64,000 nucleotides of DNA, taken from NCBI RefSeq assembly GCF_900582195.1, contig NZ_UTHA01000311.1:165402-229401 (forward strand), written 5' to 3'. Made by a program: the position numbers and the translations under genes. Position 1 is the first letter of the stretch; every line of letters begins with the position of its first letter. The stretch comes from Pseudomonas viridiflava (GTDB lineage: Bacteria; Pseudomonadota; Gammaproteobacteria; Pseudomonadales; Pseudomonadaceae). The notes beneath the pieces were generated by a model, which saw nothing but the letters and a program-made list of their open reading frames with translations, was not told where the DNA came from and made no database searches. Shown here piece by piece: positions 41,450 to 51,416 of this stretch.

Positions 41450-42187
41450 ATGTCCCAAGTCAATATGCGCGATATGCTGAAGGCCGGTGTGCACTTCGGT
41501 CACCAAACCCGTTACTGGAATCCGAAAATGGGTAAGTACATTTTCGGCGCGCGTAACAAGATTCACATCATCAACCTTGAAAAAACCCTGCCAATGTTCA
41601 ACGAAGCTCTGACTTTCGTAGAGCGTCTGGCCCAGGGCAAAAACAAGATTCTGTTCGTCGGCACCAAGCGTTCCGCCGGCAAGATCGTTGCTGAAGAAGC
41701 AGCACGTTGCGGTTCGCCGTACGTCGATCACCGCTGGTTGGGCGGCATGCTGACCAACTTCAAAACCATTCGTGCTTCCATCAAGCGTCTGCGTGACCTT
41801 GAAGTTCAAGCCGAAGACGGTACTTTCGCCAAGCTGACCAAGAAAGAAGCGCTGATGCGCTCCCGTGATCTTGAGAAGCTGGATCGTTCGCTGGGCGGCA
41901 TCAAGGACATGGGCGGTCTGCCAGACGCACTGTTCGTGATCGACGTTGACCACGAGCGCATCGCGATCACCGAAGCCAACAAGCTGGGCATCCCGGTAAT
42001 CGGCGTTGTCGACACCAACAGCAGCCCGGAAGGCGTTGACTACATCATCCCAGGCAACGATGACGCAATCCGCGCTATCCAGCTGTACATGGGTTCGATG
42101 GCTGACGCAGTGATCCGCGGTCGCAACAATGTTGCTGGCGGCACTGTAGAATTCGCAGCTGAAGAAACTCAGGCTGCAGCTGAGTAA
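41450..42187 (+). CDS. rpsB: 30S ribosomal protein S2
   Basis: This 245-residue small-subunit protein has the canonical opening MSQVNMRDMLKAGVHFGHQTRYWNPKM and the signature IIPGNDDAIRAIQLYMGSMADAV near the end. It starts the long plus-strand run. A strong hairpin follows the stop and may reduce read-through into tsf. Confidence 0.99.
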   Translation: MSQVNMRDMLKAGVHFGHQTRYWNPKMGKYIFGARNKIHIINLEKTLPMFNEALTFVERLAQGKNKILFVGTKRSAGKIVAEEAARCGSPYVDHRWLGGMLTNFKTIRASIKRLRDLEVQAEDGTFAKLTKKEALMRSRDLEKLDRSLGGIKDMGGLPDALFVIDVDHERIAITEANKLGIPVIGVVDTNSSPEGVDYIIPGNDDAIRAIQLYMGSMADAVIRGRNNVAGGTVEFAAEETQAAAE

Positions 42188-42215
42188 TTAACGCCCTGGC
42201 GTTGACTCAGTAAGC

Positions 42216-42241
42216 AAAAAGGGGGCTTGGCCCCCTTTTTG
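42216..42241 (+). terminator. Terminator/attenuator between rpsB and tsf
   Basis: AAAAAGGGGG-CTTGG-CCCCCTTTTT is a perfect 10-bp stem whose T-run is part of the stem. In E. coli the rpsB-tsf gap also has a partial terminator. Confidence 0.92.
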
Positions 42242-42379
42242 CCACCTCGAAAACCATTTGTCGGCAGCGCAGCTACAGCATCTGTAACGTGCAGCGGCTA
42301 CAAGGTGGGGCTCGGGACGAATTGAACGCCCGTTCGATCGGGTGGAATGGTTGAAAACCTATCCAAGAGGAATTTGAAA

Positions 42380-43243
42380 ATGGCAGCAATTACTGCAGCG
42401 TTGGTTAAAGAACTGCGCGAGCGTACCGGCGAAGGCATGATGGACTGCAAGAAAGCCCTGGAAAAGGCTGACGGCGACATCGAAAAAGCCATTGATGACA
42501 TGCGTGCTTCGGGCGCGATCAAGGCTGCCAAGAAAGCGGGCAACGTTGCCGCTGAAGGCGCAATCGCCATCAAATCGAACGACAAGGTAGCCGTGCTGCT
42601 GGAAGTCAACTCGCAGACCGACTTCCTGGCCCTGCAAGACGACTTCAAGAACTTCGTTGCTGCCAGCGTAGAAAAAGCCTTCGACGAGAACCTGACCGAC
42701 GCAGCTCCGCTGATCGCCGCTCAGGAATCGGCTCGTGAAGCTCTGGTTGCCAAAGTTGGCGAAAACGTCAACATCCGTCGTCTGGTCCGCGTAGAGGGTG
42801 ACGTTGTCGGCACCTACCTGCACGGTAACAAGATCGGTGTTGCTGTTGTCCTGAAAGGCGGTGACGTCGAGCTGGCCAAAGACATCGCGATGCACGTAGC
42901 TGCAAGCAACCCTGAGTTCCTGCTGCCTTCGCAAGTTTCGGATGAAGCGATCGAGCGTGAAAAAGCTGTGTTCCTGCAGTTGAACGAAGAGAAGATCAAA
43001 GGCAAGCCAGAAAACATTGTTGAGAACATGGTCAAAGGCCGTATCAGCAAGTTCCTGGCAGAAGCAAGCCTGGTTGAGCAGGCGTTCGTCAAGAACCCTG
43101 AAGTCAAGGTTGGCGAGCTGGCCAAGAAAGCCGGCGCAGAAATCGTTTCCTTCACTTACTTCAAAGTAGGCGAAGGCATCGAGAAGCCGGTCGACAACTT
43201 CGCTGAAGAAGTTGCTGCCCAGCTGGCTGCCGCCAAGCAATAA
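42380..43243 (+). CDS. tsf: Elongation factor Ts
   Basis: This 287-residue nucleotide exchange factor for EF-Tu has the start MAAITAALVKELRERTGEGMMDCKKALEKADGD, the classic EF-Ts signature, and SQTDFLALQDDF in the core. I chose the ATG at 42380, preceded by AAGAGG; the frame that reaches 42347 adds only leader sequence. Confidence 0.99.
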   Translation: MAAITAALVKELRERTGEGMMDCKKALEKADGDIEKAIDDMRASGAIKAAKKAGNVAAEGAIAIKSNDKVAVLLEVNSQTDFLALQDDFKNFVAASVEKAFDENLTDAAPLIAAQESAREALVAKVGENVNIRRLVRVEGDVVGTYLHGNKIGVAVVLKGGDVELAKDIAMHVAASNPEFLLPSQVSDEAIEREKAVFLQLNEEKIKGKPENIVENMVKGRISKFLAEASLVEQAFVKNPEVKVGELAKKAGAEIVSFTYFKVGEGIEKPVDNFAEEVAAQLAAAKQ

Positions 43244-43268
43244 GACGGTTTTTTCAACTGTCGCCCGA

Positions 43269-43302
43269 AAGAGGCTGCCCGCTTACGCGCGCAGCCTCTT
43301 TT
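43269..43302 (+). terminator. Terminator after tsf
   Basis: AAGAGGCTGC (43269-43278) and GCAGCCTCTT (43291-43300) pair perfectly, with a T-rich end. The following 150 bases before pyrH probably hold a pyrH promoter that I cannot fix. Confidence 0.85.
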
Positions 43303-43453
43303 CAGATGGGGGGCCAATTTTTAATTGGTTTCCGCTTGGAACTGACTTACAAAGCCATGTTCCGATGGCGCTGAAGCAGCGCCAAGCTAGAGTGAACGCC
43401 AGCTGTAAACAGCTCGCAAAGAATTTTTAAATACGCCGCAGGAGAGATTCGCA

Positions 43454-44197
43454 ATGGCTCAGCAGGGCAGTGGTTATCAGGCTCGCTATAAACGCATTCT
43501 ACTCAAGCTTAGCGGCGAGGCCCTGATGGGCTCGGAAGAGTTCGGGATCGATCCAAAAGTGCTGGATCGGATGGCGCTGGAAGTCGGCCAGCTGGTCGGC
43601 ATCGGCGTACAGGTCGGTCTGGTGATCGGCGGTGGCAACCTGTTCCGCGGCGAAGCCTTGAGCAAAGCCGGTATGGATCGGGTGACAGGTGACCACATGG
43701 GCATGCTGGCCACTGTGATGAACGCCCTGGCCATGCGCGACGCGCTGGAACGTGCCAACATCTCGGCCATCGTGATGTCGGCCATTTCCATGGTGGGTGT
43801 GACCGATCACTACGATCGCCGCAAAGCCATGCGTCACCTGAACTCCAAGGACGTGGTGATTTTCGCGGCCGGTACCGGTAATCCGTTCTTTACTACGGAT
43901 TCGGCAGCCTGCCTGCGCGCAATCGAAATCGATGCTGATGTCGTGCTCAAAGCGACCAAGGTCGATGGCGTCTACACCGCTGACCCGTTCAAAGACCCGC
44001 ATGCCGAGAAGTTCGATCATCTGACTTATGATGAAGTGCTGGATCGCAAGCTGGGTGTAATGGATCTGACAGCTATTTGCCTGTGCCGCGACCACAAGAT
44101 GCCGCTGCGCGTATTCAACATGAACAAACCCGGTGCCCTGCTGAACATCGTCCATGGCGGCGCTGAAGGCACCCTGATCGAGGAAGGTCAACAATGA
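43454..44197 (+). CDS. pyrH: UMP kinase
   Basis: This 247-residue hexameric amino-acid-kinase-fold enzyme makes UDP from UMP. KRILLKLSGEALMG and GLVIGGGNLFRG mark the phosphate loops, and FFTTDSAACLRAIEI the nucleotide site. The GGAGAG upstream supports the start. It overlaps frr by four bases (ATGA). Confidence 0.98.
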   Translation: MAQQGSGYQARYKRILLKLSGEALMGSEEFGIDPKVLDRMALEVGQLVGIGVQVGLVIGGGNLFRGEALSKAGMDRVTGDHMGMLATVMNALAMRDALERANISAIVMSAISMVGVTDHYDRRKAMRHLNSKDVVIFAAGTGNPFFTTDSAACLRAIEIDADVVLKATKVDGVYTADPFKDPHAEKFDHLTYDEVLDRKLGVMDLTAICLCRDHKMPLRVFNMNKPGALLNIVHGGAEGTLIEEGQQ

Positions 44198-44751
44198 TCA
44201 ACGAAATCAAAAAAGACGCTCAAGAGCGCATGCAAAAATCCCTGGACTCTCTGGCTCACGCTTTTGGTCAGATTCGTACCGGCAAGGCTCACCCAAGTAT
44301 TCTGGGTAGCGTGATGGTGCCGTACTACGGCGCAGACACCTCCATCACCCAAGTGGCCAACATCACTGTAAAAGATTCGCGCACCCTGCAAGTCGTTGCG
44401 TTCGAGCGCAACATGCTCGCGGCGGTCGACAAGGCAATCCAGAGCGCTGGCCTGAACCTCAATCCGACCAACCTGGGCGAATTGTTGCTGATCTCCATGC
44501 CTGCACTGACTGAAGAAACCCGCAAGGGCTTCACCAAGCAGGCGCGCAGTGCTGCTGAAGACGCTCGTGTTGCCGTGCGCAACATCCGTCGTGACGCCTT
44601 GGGCGAGCTGAAGAAACTGGTCAAGGACAAAGAAATCAGCGAAGACGAAGAGCGTCGTGCCGCTGCCGATATTCAGAAGCTCACCGACAAGGCCGAGGCT
44701 GATATCGACACGGCTACCAAGCAAAAAGAAGCGGATCTGATGGCCGTATAA
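44194..44751 (+). CDS. frr: Ribosome recycling factor
   Basis: This 185-residue factor splits the post-termination ribosome with EF-G. The start MINEIKKDAQERMQKSLDSL and the RTGKAHPSIL plus NIRRDALGELKKL segments are typical. It is coupled to pyrH by overlap and precedes uppS with a 14-base gap. Confidence 0.98.
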   Translation: MINEIKKDAQERMQKSLDSLAHAFGQIRTGKAHPSILGSVMVPYYGADTSITQVANITVKDSRTLQVVAFERNMLAAVDKAIQSAGLNLNPTNLGELLLISMPALTEETRKGFTKQARSAAEDARVAVRNIRRDALGELKKLVKDKEISEDEERRAAADIQKLTDKAEADIDTATKQKEADLMAV

Positions 44752-44765
44752 GGTTCGAGCTTTTA

Positions 44766-45521
44766 ATGGACAAGACCAAGCAGACTGCGCCGTCCGCGGT
44801 GCCGCGCCATGTCGCGATCATCATGGATGGCAACAATCGCTGGGCGAAAAAACGCTTTATGCCGGGTGTCGCCGGGCATAAAGCGGGCGTGGATGCTGTG
44901 CGTGCCGTAATCGAGGTGTGTGCCGAGGCCAAGGTCGAAGTGCTCACCCTGTTCGCGTTTTCCAGTGAGAACTGGCAGCGCCCGGCCGATGAGGTCAGTG
45001 CCTTGATGGATCTGTTCTTCAAGGCATTGCGTCGTGAGGCCAAGCGTCTCAACGACAACAACATCAGCCTGCGCATCATCGGCGATCGTTCGCGCTTTCA
45101 TCCGGAGCTTCAGGCAGCAATGCGTGAAGCCGAAGCGATGACGGCGGGTGCCAACCGTTTTATTCTGCAGATCGCTGCCAATTACGGCGGTCAGTGGGAT
45201 ATTGCACAGGCTGCCCAGCGTCTGGCGCGTGAAGTTCAGGCCGGGCACCTGCGTCCGGAAGACATCACTCCGGATCTGCTGCAAACCTGTCTGGCGACTG
45301 GCGATCTGCCGTTGCCAGACCTGTGCATCCGTACCGGTGGCGAGCATCGCATCAGCAACTTCCTGCTGTGGCAGCTGGCTTACGCCGAGTTGTACTTCTC
45401 CGACCTGTTCTGGCCGGACTTCAAACACGATGCCATGCGCAATGCGCTGGCCGATTTCGCTTCGCGCCAGCGTCGCTTCGGTAAAACGAGCGAACAGATC
45501 GAAGCTGGAGCCCGGGTTTAA
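44766..45521 (+). CDS. uppS: Undecaprenyl diphosphate synthase
   Basis: This 251-residue cis-prenyltransferase makes the C55 carrier for wall and O-antigen synthesis. The site VAIIMDGNNRWAKKR has the catalytic Asp, followed by FAFSSENWQRP and IRTGGEHRISNFLLWQ. Its stop and the cdsA ATG overlap at one base (TAATG). Confidence 0.98.
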   Translation: MDKTKQTAPSAVPRHVAIIMDGNNRWAKKRFMPGVAGHKAGVDAVRAVIEVCAEAKVEVLTLFAFSSENWQRPADEVSALMDLFFKALRREAKRLNDNNISLRIIGDRSRFHPELQAAMREAEAMTAGANRFILQIAANYGGQWDIAQAAQRLAREVQAGHLRPEDITPDLLQTCLATGDLPLPDLCIRTGGEHRISNFLLWQLAYAELYFSDLFWPDFKHDAMRNALADFASRQRRFGKTSEQIEAGARV

Positions 45522-46327
45522 TGCTTAAACAACGAATCATCACTGCGCTGATCCTGCTGCCGATCGCCTTGTGCGGTTTTTTCTTGCTCACAGGTTCGGG
45601 TTTTGCCTTGTTCATTGGCCTGGTCGTGAGTCTGGGTGCATGGGAATGGGCGCGTCTGGCCGGTTTTACCGCTCAATCGTTCCGTATCGGCTATGCCGCG
45701 GTCGTCGCCTTGATGTTGTTCGTCATGTATGTGCTGCCAGGCCTGGCGCCATGGGTGCTGGGTGCTTCGGTGCTCTGGTGGGCGGTGGCGACTTATCTGG
45801 TGCTGACGTATCCGCGTTCCAGCGAGCATTGGTCCACGGCCGCCACCAAACTGGTCATCGGCCTGCTGATTCTGTTGCCAGCCTGGCAAGGTCTGGTGCA
45901 GATCAAGCAGTACCCGCTGGGTAACTGGCTGATCATGGCCGTGATGGTGCTGGTCTGGGGCGCTGATATCGGTGCCTACTTTTCTGGTCGCAAGTTCGGC
46001 AAGCGCAAGCTGGCCCCCCAAGTCAGCCCGGGCAAAAGCTGGGAAGGTGTCTACGGCGGTCTGGCGCTAAGCCTGCTGATCACCGCGATTGTCGGTCTGG
46101 TGCGTGACTGGACCGTCGCCGAACTGCTTAAAGGCTTGATCGGCGCTGCGCTGATCGTCTTCATCTCCGTTGTCGGCGACCTGACCGAAAGCATGTTCAA
46201 GCGTCAGTCCGGCATCAAGGACAGCAGTAATCTGCTGCCCGGCCATGGCGGCGTGCTTGATCGCATCGATAGTCTGACCGCAGCAATTCCGGTGTTTGCC
46301 GTGCTGCTGTGGATGGCTGCACCGTGA
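45521..46327 (+). CDS. cdsA: Phosphatidate cytidylyltransferase
   Basis: This 268-residue inner-membrane enzyme makes CDP-diacylglycerol. About eight membrane helices are visible. The CdsA signature is near the C-terminus, KRQSGIKDSSNLLPGHGGVLDRIDS. It is translated in overlap with uppS and with dxr (GTGA). Confidence 0.97.
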   Translation: MLKQRIITALILLPIALCGFFLLTGSGFALFIGLVVSLGAWEWARLAGFTAQSFRIGYAAVVALMLFVMYVLPGLAPWVLGASVLWWAVATYLVLTYPRSSEHWSTAATKLVIGLLILLPAWQGLVQIKQYPLGNWLIMAVMVLVWGADIGAYFSGRKFGKRKLAPQVSPGKSWEGVYGGLALSLLITAIVGLVRDWTVAELLKGLIGAALIVFISVVGDLTESMFKRQSGIKDSSNLLPGHGGVLDRIDSLTAAIPVFAVLLWMAAP

Positions 46328-47514
46328 GTCGCCCTCAGCAGATTACCGTTCTGGGCGCGACAGGCTCGATCGGCCTGAGCACGCTGGATGTCATTGCTCG
46401 TCATCCTGAGCGTTATCAGGTTTTTGCGTTGAGTGGTTTCACGCGTCTGAGTGAGCTGTTCACCTTGTGCGTGCGTCACGTGCCGCAGTTTGCCGTAGTG
46501 CCAGAGGCGGTCGCTGCGCGCGGTTTGCAGGACGATTTGCGCGCCGCCGGTTTGCCGACCCGCGTACTGATGGGAGAGGAGGGGCTGTGTCAGGTCGCTG
46601 CTGCTCCGGAAGTCGATGCGGTGATGGCGGCGATCGTTGGTGCGGCTGGTCTGCGCCCGACTCTGGCGGCCGTTGAGGCCGGCAAGAAGATTCTCCTGGC
46701 CAATAAAGAGGCGCTGGTGATGTCCGGCGCCTTGTTCATGCAGGCGGTGCGCAAGAGCGGTTCGGTGTTGCTGCCGATCGACAGCGAGCACAACGCAATT
46801 TTCCAGTGCATGCCACAGGATTTTGCCCGTGGGCTGAGTTCGGTCGGTGTTCGTCGGATTTTACTCACAGCCTCTGGCGGACCGTTCCGACAGACGCCGA
46901 TGAGTGACCTGGCGCATGTTTCACCTGAGCAGGCGTGTGCACACCCGAACTGGTCCATGGGGCGCAAGATTTCGGTCGATTCGGCCAGCATGATGAATAA
47001 AGGACTCGAACTGATTGAGGCCTGCTGGTTGTTTGATGCCAAACCCTCGCAGGTCGAGGTGGTGATCCATCCGCAGAGCGTGATTCACTCGCTGGTCGAT
47101 TATGTCGACGGCTCGGTGCTGGCGCAGTTGGGCAATCCCGACATGCGTACGCCGATTGCCAACGCCCTGGCCTGGCCGGAACGCATTGACTCCGGTGTGG
47201 CGCCGTTGGATCTGTTCGCCATCGCGCGGCTGGACTTCGAAGCGCCGGATGAAGGGCGCTTCCCGTGCCTGCGTCTGGCACGGCAAGCTGCCGAGGCTGG
47301 CGACAGTGCGCCGGCGATGCTCAATGCTGCCAACGAAGTGGCGGTGGCAGCGTTTCTCGACGGACGGGTCCGTTACCTGGAAATCGCGAGTATCATCGAG
47401 GAAGTCTTGAACCTCGAACCGGTGGTTGCGCTGGCGGATCTCGATGCCGTATTTACGGCAGATGCCAAGGCGCGAGTGCTGGCCGGGCAATGGTTGAAAC
47501 GTCACGATCGATAG
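46324..47514 (+). CDS. dxr: 1-deoxy-D-xylulose 5-phosphate reductoisomerase
   Basis: This 396-residue enzyme makes MEP, the first committed step of the non-mevalonate isoprenoid pathway. It shows the NADPH loop LGATGSIGLSTLDV, LLANKEALVMSG and the metal-site PIDSEHNAIFQ. I chose the GTG at 46324, which overlaps the cdsA TGA by four bases and gives the normal short N-terminus; an ATG at 46309 lies inside cdsA and adds five residues. Confidence 0.96.
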   Translation: MSRPQQITVLGATGSIGLSTLDVIARHPERYQVFALSGFTRLSELFTLCVRHVPQFAVVPEAVAARGLQDDLRAAGLPTRVLMGEEGLCQVAAAPEVDAVMAAIVGAAGLRPTLAAVEAGKKILLANKEALVMSGALFMQAVRKSGSVLLPIDSEHNAIFQCMPQDFARGLSSVGVRRILLTASGGPFRQTPMSDLAHVSPEQACAHPNWSMGRKISVDSASMMNKGLELIEACWLFDAKPSQVEVVIHPQSVIHSLVDYVDGSVLAQLGNPDMRTPIANALAWPERIDSGVAPLDLFAIARLDFEAPDEGRFPCLRLARQAAEAGDSAPAMLNAANEVAVAAFLDGRVRYLEIASIIEEVLNLEPVVALADLDAVFTADAKARVLAGQWLKRHDR

Positions 47515-47568
47515 AATTGGCAACACAATGGCTACACGCGGCACTGAACAGGTTTGCGGAGAAAGTAG

Positions 47569-48921
47569 ATGAGCGCGCTCTATATGATTGCCGGCACCCT
47601 GATCGCCTTGGGTGTGCTGGTCACCTTTCACGAATTCGGCCACTTCTGGGTCGCGCGTCGCTGTGGCGTCAAGGTTCTACGTTTTTCCGTAGGCTTCGGC
47701 ATGCCGCTGCTGCGCTGGCATGACAAGCAGGGCACGGAGTTTGTGATCGCGGCGATACCGCTGGGCGGTTACGTCAAGATGCTCGACGAGCGCGAAGGTG
47801 AAGTGCCGGTCGATCAGCTTGATCAGTCCTTCAACCGCAAATCCGTACGTCAGCGTATCGCCATTGTTGCGGCCGGCCCCATTGCCAACTTCCTGTTGGC
47901 GCTGCTGTTCTTCTGGGTGCTGGCCATGCTCGGCAGTGAGCAGATTCGCCCGGTCATTGGTGCCGTTGAATCCGGCAGTATCGCCGCCAGTGCCGGTTTG
48001 AGCGTCGGTGAGGAAATCGTCGCGATCGATGGTGAGCCTACTTCCGGTTGGGCGGCTGTCAATCTGCAATTGGTACGACGCCTTGGTGAAAGCGGTTCTC
48101 TGCAATTGCTGGTGCGTGAGCAGGGTTCGACTGCGGATACGCCGCGTGAGCTGAAGCTCGATAACTGGCTCAAGGGGGCTGATGAGCCGGATCCGATCCG
48201 CTCGCTGGGTATTCGCCCTTGGCGCCCGGCTCTGCCGCCGGTGCTTGCCGAGCTTGATCCGAAAGGCCCGGCCCAGGCGGCCGGCCTGAAGACCGGTGAT
48301 CGCCTGTTGGCGCTGGACGGTCAGGCGCTGAATGACTGGCAGCAAGTGGTCGATACCGTTCGTACGCGTCCTGATACCAAAATCATGCTGCGCATTGAGC
48401 GCGACAGTGCTCAAATCGACGTCCCTGTGACCCTGGCAGCGCGCGGCGAAAGCAAATCGCCAAGCGGATATCTGGGCGCGGGTGTAAAAGCTGTGGACTG
48501 GCCGCCGGAGATGATTCGCGAGGTCAGTTATGGGCCGGTGGCGGCGATTGGCGAGGGCGCCCGTCGCACTTGGACCATGAGCATTCTGACGCTCGATTCG
48601 CTGAAGAAAATGCTGTTCGGCGAGCTCTCGGTAAAAAACTTGAGTGGACCGATAACCATTGCTAAAGTGGCGGGCGCTTCTGCCCAGTCGGGCGTTGCTG
48701 ATTTCCTGAATTTCCTTGCTTATCTGAGTATTAGCCTGGGCGTTCTGAATTTGCTGCCCATTCCTGTACTGGATGGGGGGCATTTGTTGTTTTATCTGAT
48801 CGAGTGGGCGCGTGGTCGTCCCTTGTCGGATCGGGTGCAAGGTTGGGGGATACAGATCGGTATCAGTTTGGTGGTCGGGGTGATGTTGCTTGCTCTGGTC
48901 AACGATCTGGGTCGTCTGTAA
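47569..48921 (+). CDS. rseP: Site-2 intramembrane protease RseP
   Basis: This 450-residue zinc metalloprotease of the inner membrane cuts the anti-sigma factor (MucA in Pseudomonas), freeing AlgU. The active site HEFGH is H21-E22-H25, and the third ligand D402 is in PVLDGGHLL. Two PDZ domains occupy roughly 115-295 of the periplasmic loop. The same position in E. coli and Pseudomonas is next to bamA. A terminator-like hairpin follows. Confidence 0.97.
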   Translation: MSALYMIAGTLIALGVLVTFHEFGHFWVARRCGVKVLRFSVGFGMPLLRWHDKQGTEFVIAAIPLGGYVKMLDEREGEVPVDQLDQSFNRKSVRQRIAIVAAGPIANFLLALLFFWVLAMLGSEQIRPVIGAVESGSIAASAGLSVGEEIVAIDGEPTSGWAAVNLQLVRRLGESGSLQLLVREQGSTADTPRELKLDNWLKGADEPDPIRSLGIRPWRPALPPVLAELDPKGPAQAAGLKTGDRLLALDGQALNDWQQVVDTVRTRPDTKIMLRIERDSAQIDVPVTLAARGESKSPSGYLGAGVKAVDWPPEMIREVSYGPVAAIGEGARRTWTMSILTLDSLKKMLFGELSVKNLSGPITIAKVAGASAQSGVADFLNFLAYLSISLGVLNLLPIPVLDGGHLLFYLIEWARGRPLSDRVQGWGIQIGISLVVGVMLLALVNDLGRL

Positions 48922-48941
48922 CGCTTCGCTGAATTGCGAAT

Positions 48942-48970
48942 CTGCCGCATTTTGCGGCAGTTTGTTTATT
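48942..48970 (+). terminator. Terminator/attenuator between rseP and bamA
   Basis: CTGCCGCA and TGCGGCAG with a TTT loop are followed by TTTGTTTATT. It lies 26 bases before the bamA start, so it may lower read-through from rseP. Confidence 0.75.
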
Positions 48971-48995
48971 GCCAGTTGGAATAAGAAAGGACTTC

Positions 48996-51371
48996 ATGAA
49001 ACGTCTGCTGCTAACTGCGGTTCTCACCGTATTGATGATCGCCGAAGTTCACGCCGAGTCCTTCACTATCTCTGATATTCGCGTCAATGGCCTCCAGCGG
49101 GTCTCCGCGGGTAGTGTCTTTGGTGCCTTGCCGTTGAACGTCGGTGAGCAGGCGGATGATCGTCGCCTGGTGGAATCCACTCGTGCGTTGTTCAAAACCG
49201 GTTTCTTTCAAGATATCCAGCTGGGCCGCGAAGGCAACGTTCTGGTCATCACGGTCGTCGAGCGTCCGTCGGTCGCCAGTATCGAAATCGAAGGCAACAA
49301 GGCGATCTCGACTGAAGACCTGATGAAAGGTCTCAAGCAATCCGGTCTGGCCGAAGGCGAGATCTTCCAGCGCGCCACCCTTGAAGGCGTGCGTAACGAA
49401 CTGCAACGTCAGTACGTCGCGCAAGGTCGCTACTCGGCTACGGTCGATACCGAAGTGGTATCGCAACCGCGTAACCGCGTCGGCCTGAAAGTGAAGATCA
49501 ACGAAGGTACCGTTGCGGCGATTCAGCACATCAACGTGGTGGGCAACACGGTTTTCCCTGAGGAAGACCTGACCGACCTGTTCGAACTGAAGACCACCAA
49601 CTGGCTGTCGTTCTTCAAGAACGACGACAAGTACGCCCGTGAAAAACTGTCCGGTGACCTGGAGCGTCTGCGCTCTTACTACCTGGACCGTGGCTATATC
49701 AACATGGATATCGCTTCGACCCAGGTGTCGATCACCCCGGACAAGAAGCATGTCTACATCACTGTCAACGTCACCGAAGGCGAGAAATACACCGTTCGTG
49801 ACGTCAAGCTCAGCGGTGATCTGAAGGTCCCTGAAGATCAGGTCAAGTCCCTGCTGCTGGTGCAGAAGGGTCAGGTGTTCTCGCGCAAGCTGATGACCAC
49901 CACATCCGAGCTGATCACCCGTCGTCTGGGTAACGAGGGTTACACCTTCGCCAACGTCAACGGCGTACCTCAGCCGCACGATGAAGATCACACCGTCGAT
50001 ATCCTGTTCGCTGTTGATCCGGGCAAGCGTGCCTACGTCAACCGCATCAACTTCCGTGGCAACACCAAGTCCGAAGACGAAGTGCTACGTCGTGAAATGC
50101 GTCAGATGGAAGGCGGCTGGGCTTCGACTTACCTGATCGACCAATCCAAGACCCGTCTTGAGCGTCTCGGCTTCTTTAAAGAAGTCAACGTTGAAACCCC
50201 GGCTGTGCCAGGTGTCGACGACCAGGTTGACGTGAACTACGCCGTTGAAGAGCAGGCTTCCGGTTCGATTACCGCCAGTGTCGGTTTCGCCCAGAGTGCC
50301 GGTCTGATCCTTGGTGGTTCGATCACCCAGAACAACTTCCTCGGTACCGGTAATCGCGTCAGCGTGGGCCTGACCCGCAGCGAATACCAGAGCCGCTACA
50401 ACTTCGGCTACGTTGACCCGTACTGGACCGCCGATGGCGTGAGCCTGGGTTACAACGCGTTCTATCGCACCACCGACTACAAAGACCTCGACGTCGACGT
50501 AGCAAGCTATGCGGTCGACAGCCTCGGTGCCGGCGTCAACGTTGGCTACCCGATCAGCGAGACTTCGCGTCTGACCTTCGGCCTGTCGGTTCAACAGGAC
50601 GAGATCAAGACCGGTACCTACACCGTTGACGAGATTTTCGACTTCGTTAACAAGGAAGGCGACAAGTACCTGAACTTCAAGGCGTCGGCCGGCTGGTCCG
50701 AATCGACCCTGAACAAAGGCGTCCTGCCGACCCGTGGTCGCTCCCAGAGTCTGACCCTGGAAACCACCGTGCCGGGCAGCGACCTGTCGTTCTACAAGCT
50801 TGATTACCGCGGTCAGCTGTTCCAGCCGATCAGCGAGAACTACACCCTGCGTCTGCACACCGAGCTGGGTTATGGTGACGGCTACGGTGGTACTGACGGC
50901 TTGCCGTTCTATGAAAACTACTATGCTGGTGGTTTCAACTCGGTACGTGGCTTCAAGGACAGCACCCTCGGCCCGCGTAGTACGCCGAGCCGTGGTACCA
51001 ACCCGGGTACGCTGGCTGACCCGGATCAGGATCCACTGCCGTTCGGTGGTAACGTCCTGATCCAGGGTGGTGTCGAGGTTCTGTTCCCGCTGCCATTCGT
51101 GAAAGATCAGCGTTCCCTGCGTACTTCGGTATTCTGGGATGTGGGTAACGTATTTGACTCGCAGTGCAAGGACACTACCAATGCGAACGGCTCGACGTCG
51201 AACACCAAGTGCAACGACATCAGCCTGAGCAACATGGCCAGTTCCGTTGGTGTGGGTGTGACCTGGGTCACCGCACTGGGTCCTCTGAGCTTCGCGTTAG
51301 CCATGCCGATCAAGAAGCCGGATGAGGCTGAAACTCAAGTGTTCCAATTCTCCCTCGGCCAGACGTTCTAA
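48996..51371 (+). CDS. bamA: Outer-membrane assembly factor BamA
   Basis: This 791-residue beta-barrel assembly core has a signal peptide (MKRLLLTAVLTVLMIAEVHAES, cut after HAE or HA). Five POTRA domains span roughly 22-420, and the 16-strand barrel covers the rest. The conserved loop-6 VRGF is V650-F653. The last residues FSLGQTF end in Phe as expected for a barrel. I chose the ATG at 48996 with AAAGGA upstream; the longer start at 48969 lacks one. Confidence 0.98.
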   Translation: MKRLLLTAVLTVLMIAEVHAESFTISDIRVNGLQRVSAGSVFGALPLNVGEQADDRRLVESTRALFKTGFFQDIQLGREGNVLVITVVERPSVASIEIEGNKAISTEDLMKGLKQSGLAEGEIFQRATLEGVRNELQRQYVAQGRYSATVDTEVVSQPRNRVGLKVKINEGTVAAIQHINVVGNTVFPEEDLTDLFELKTTNWLSFFKNDDKYAREKLSGDLERLRSYYLDRGYINMDIASTQVSITPDKKHVYITVNVTEGEKYTVRDVKLSGDLKVPEDQVKSLLLVQKGQVFSRKLMTTTSELITRRLGNEGYTFANVNGVPQPHDEDHTVDILFAVDPGKRAYVNRINFRGNTKSEDEVLRREMRQMEGGWASTYLIDQSKTRLERLGFFKEVNVETPAVPGVDDQVDVNYAVEEQASGSITASVGFAQSAGLILGGSITQNNFLGTGNRVSVGLTRSEYQSRYNFGYVDPYWTADGVSLGYNAFYRTTDYKDLDVDVASYAVDSLGAGVNVGYPISETSRLTFGLSVQQDEIKTGTYTVDEIFDFVNKEGDKYLNFKASAGWSESTLNKGVLPTRGRSQSLTLETTVPGSDLSFYKLDYRGQLFQPISENYTLRLHTELGYGDGYGGTDGLPFYENYYAGGFNSVRGFKDSTLGPRSTPSRGTNPGTLADPDQDPLPFGGNVLIQGGVEVLFPLPFVKDQRSLRTSVFWDVGNVFDSQCKDTTNANGSTSNTKCNDISLSNMASSVGVGVTWVTALGPLSFALAMPIKKPDEAETQVFQFSLGQTF

Positions 51372-51416
51372 GCGTCTGACCCAAGATAACGACAATGGAT
51401 TTTGTAGGAGTGCATC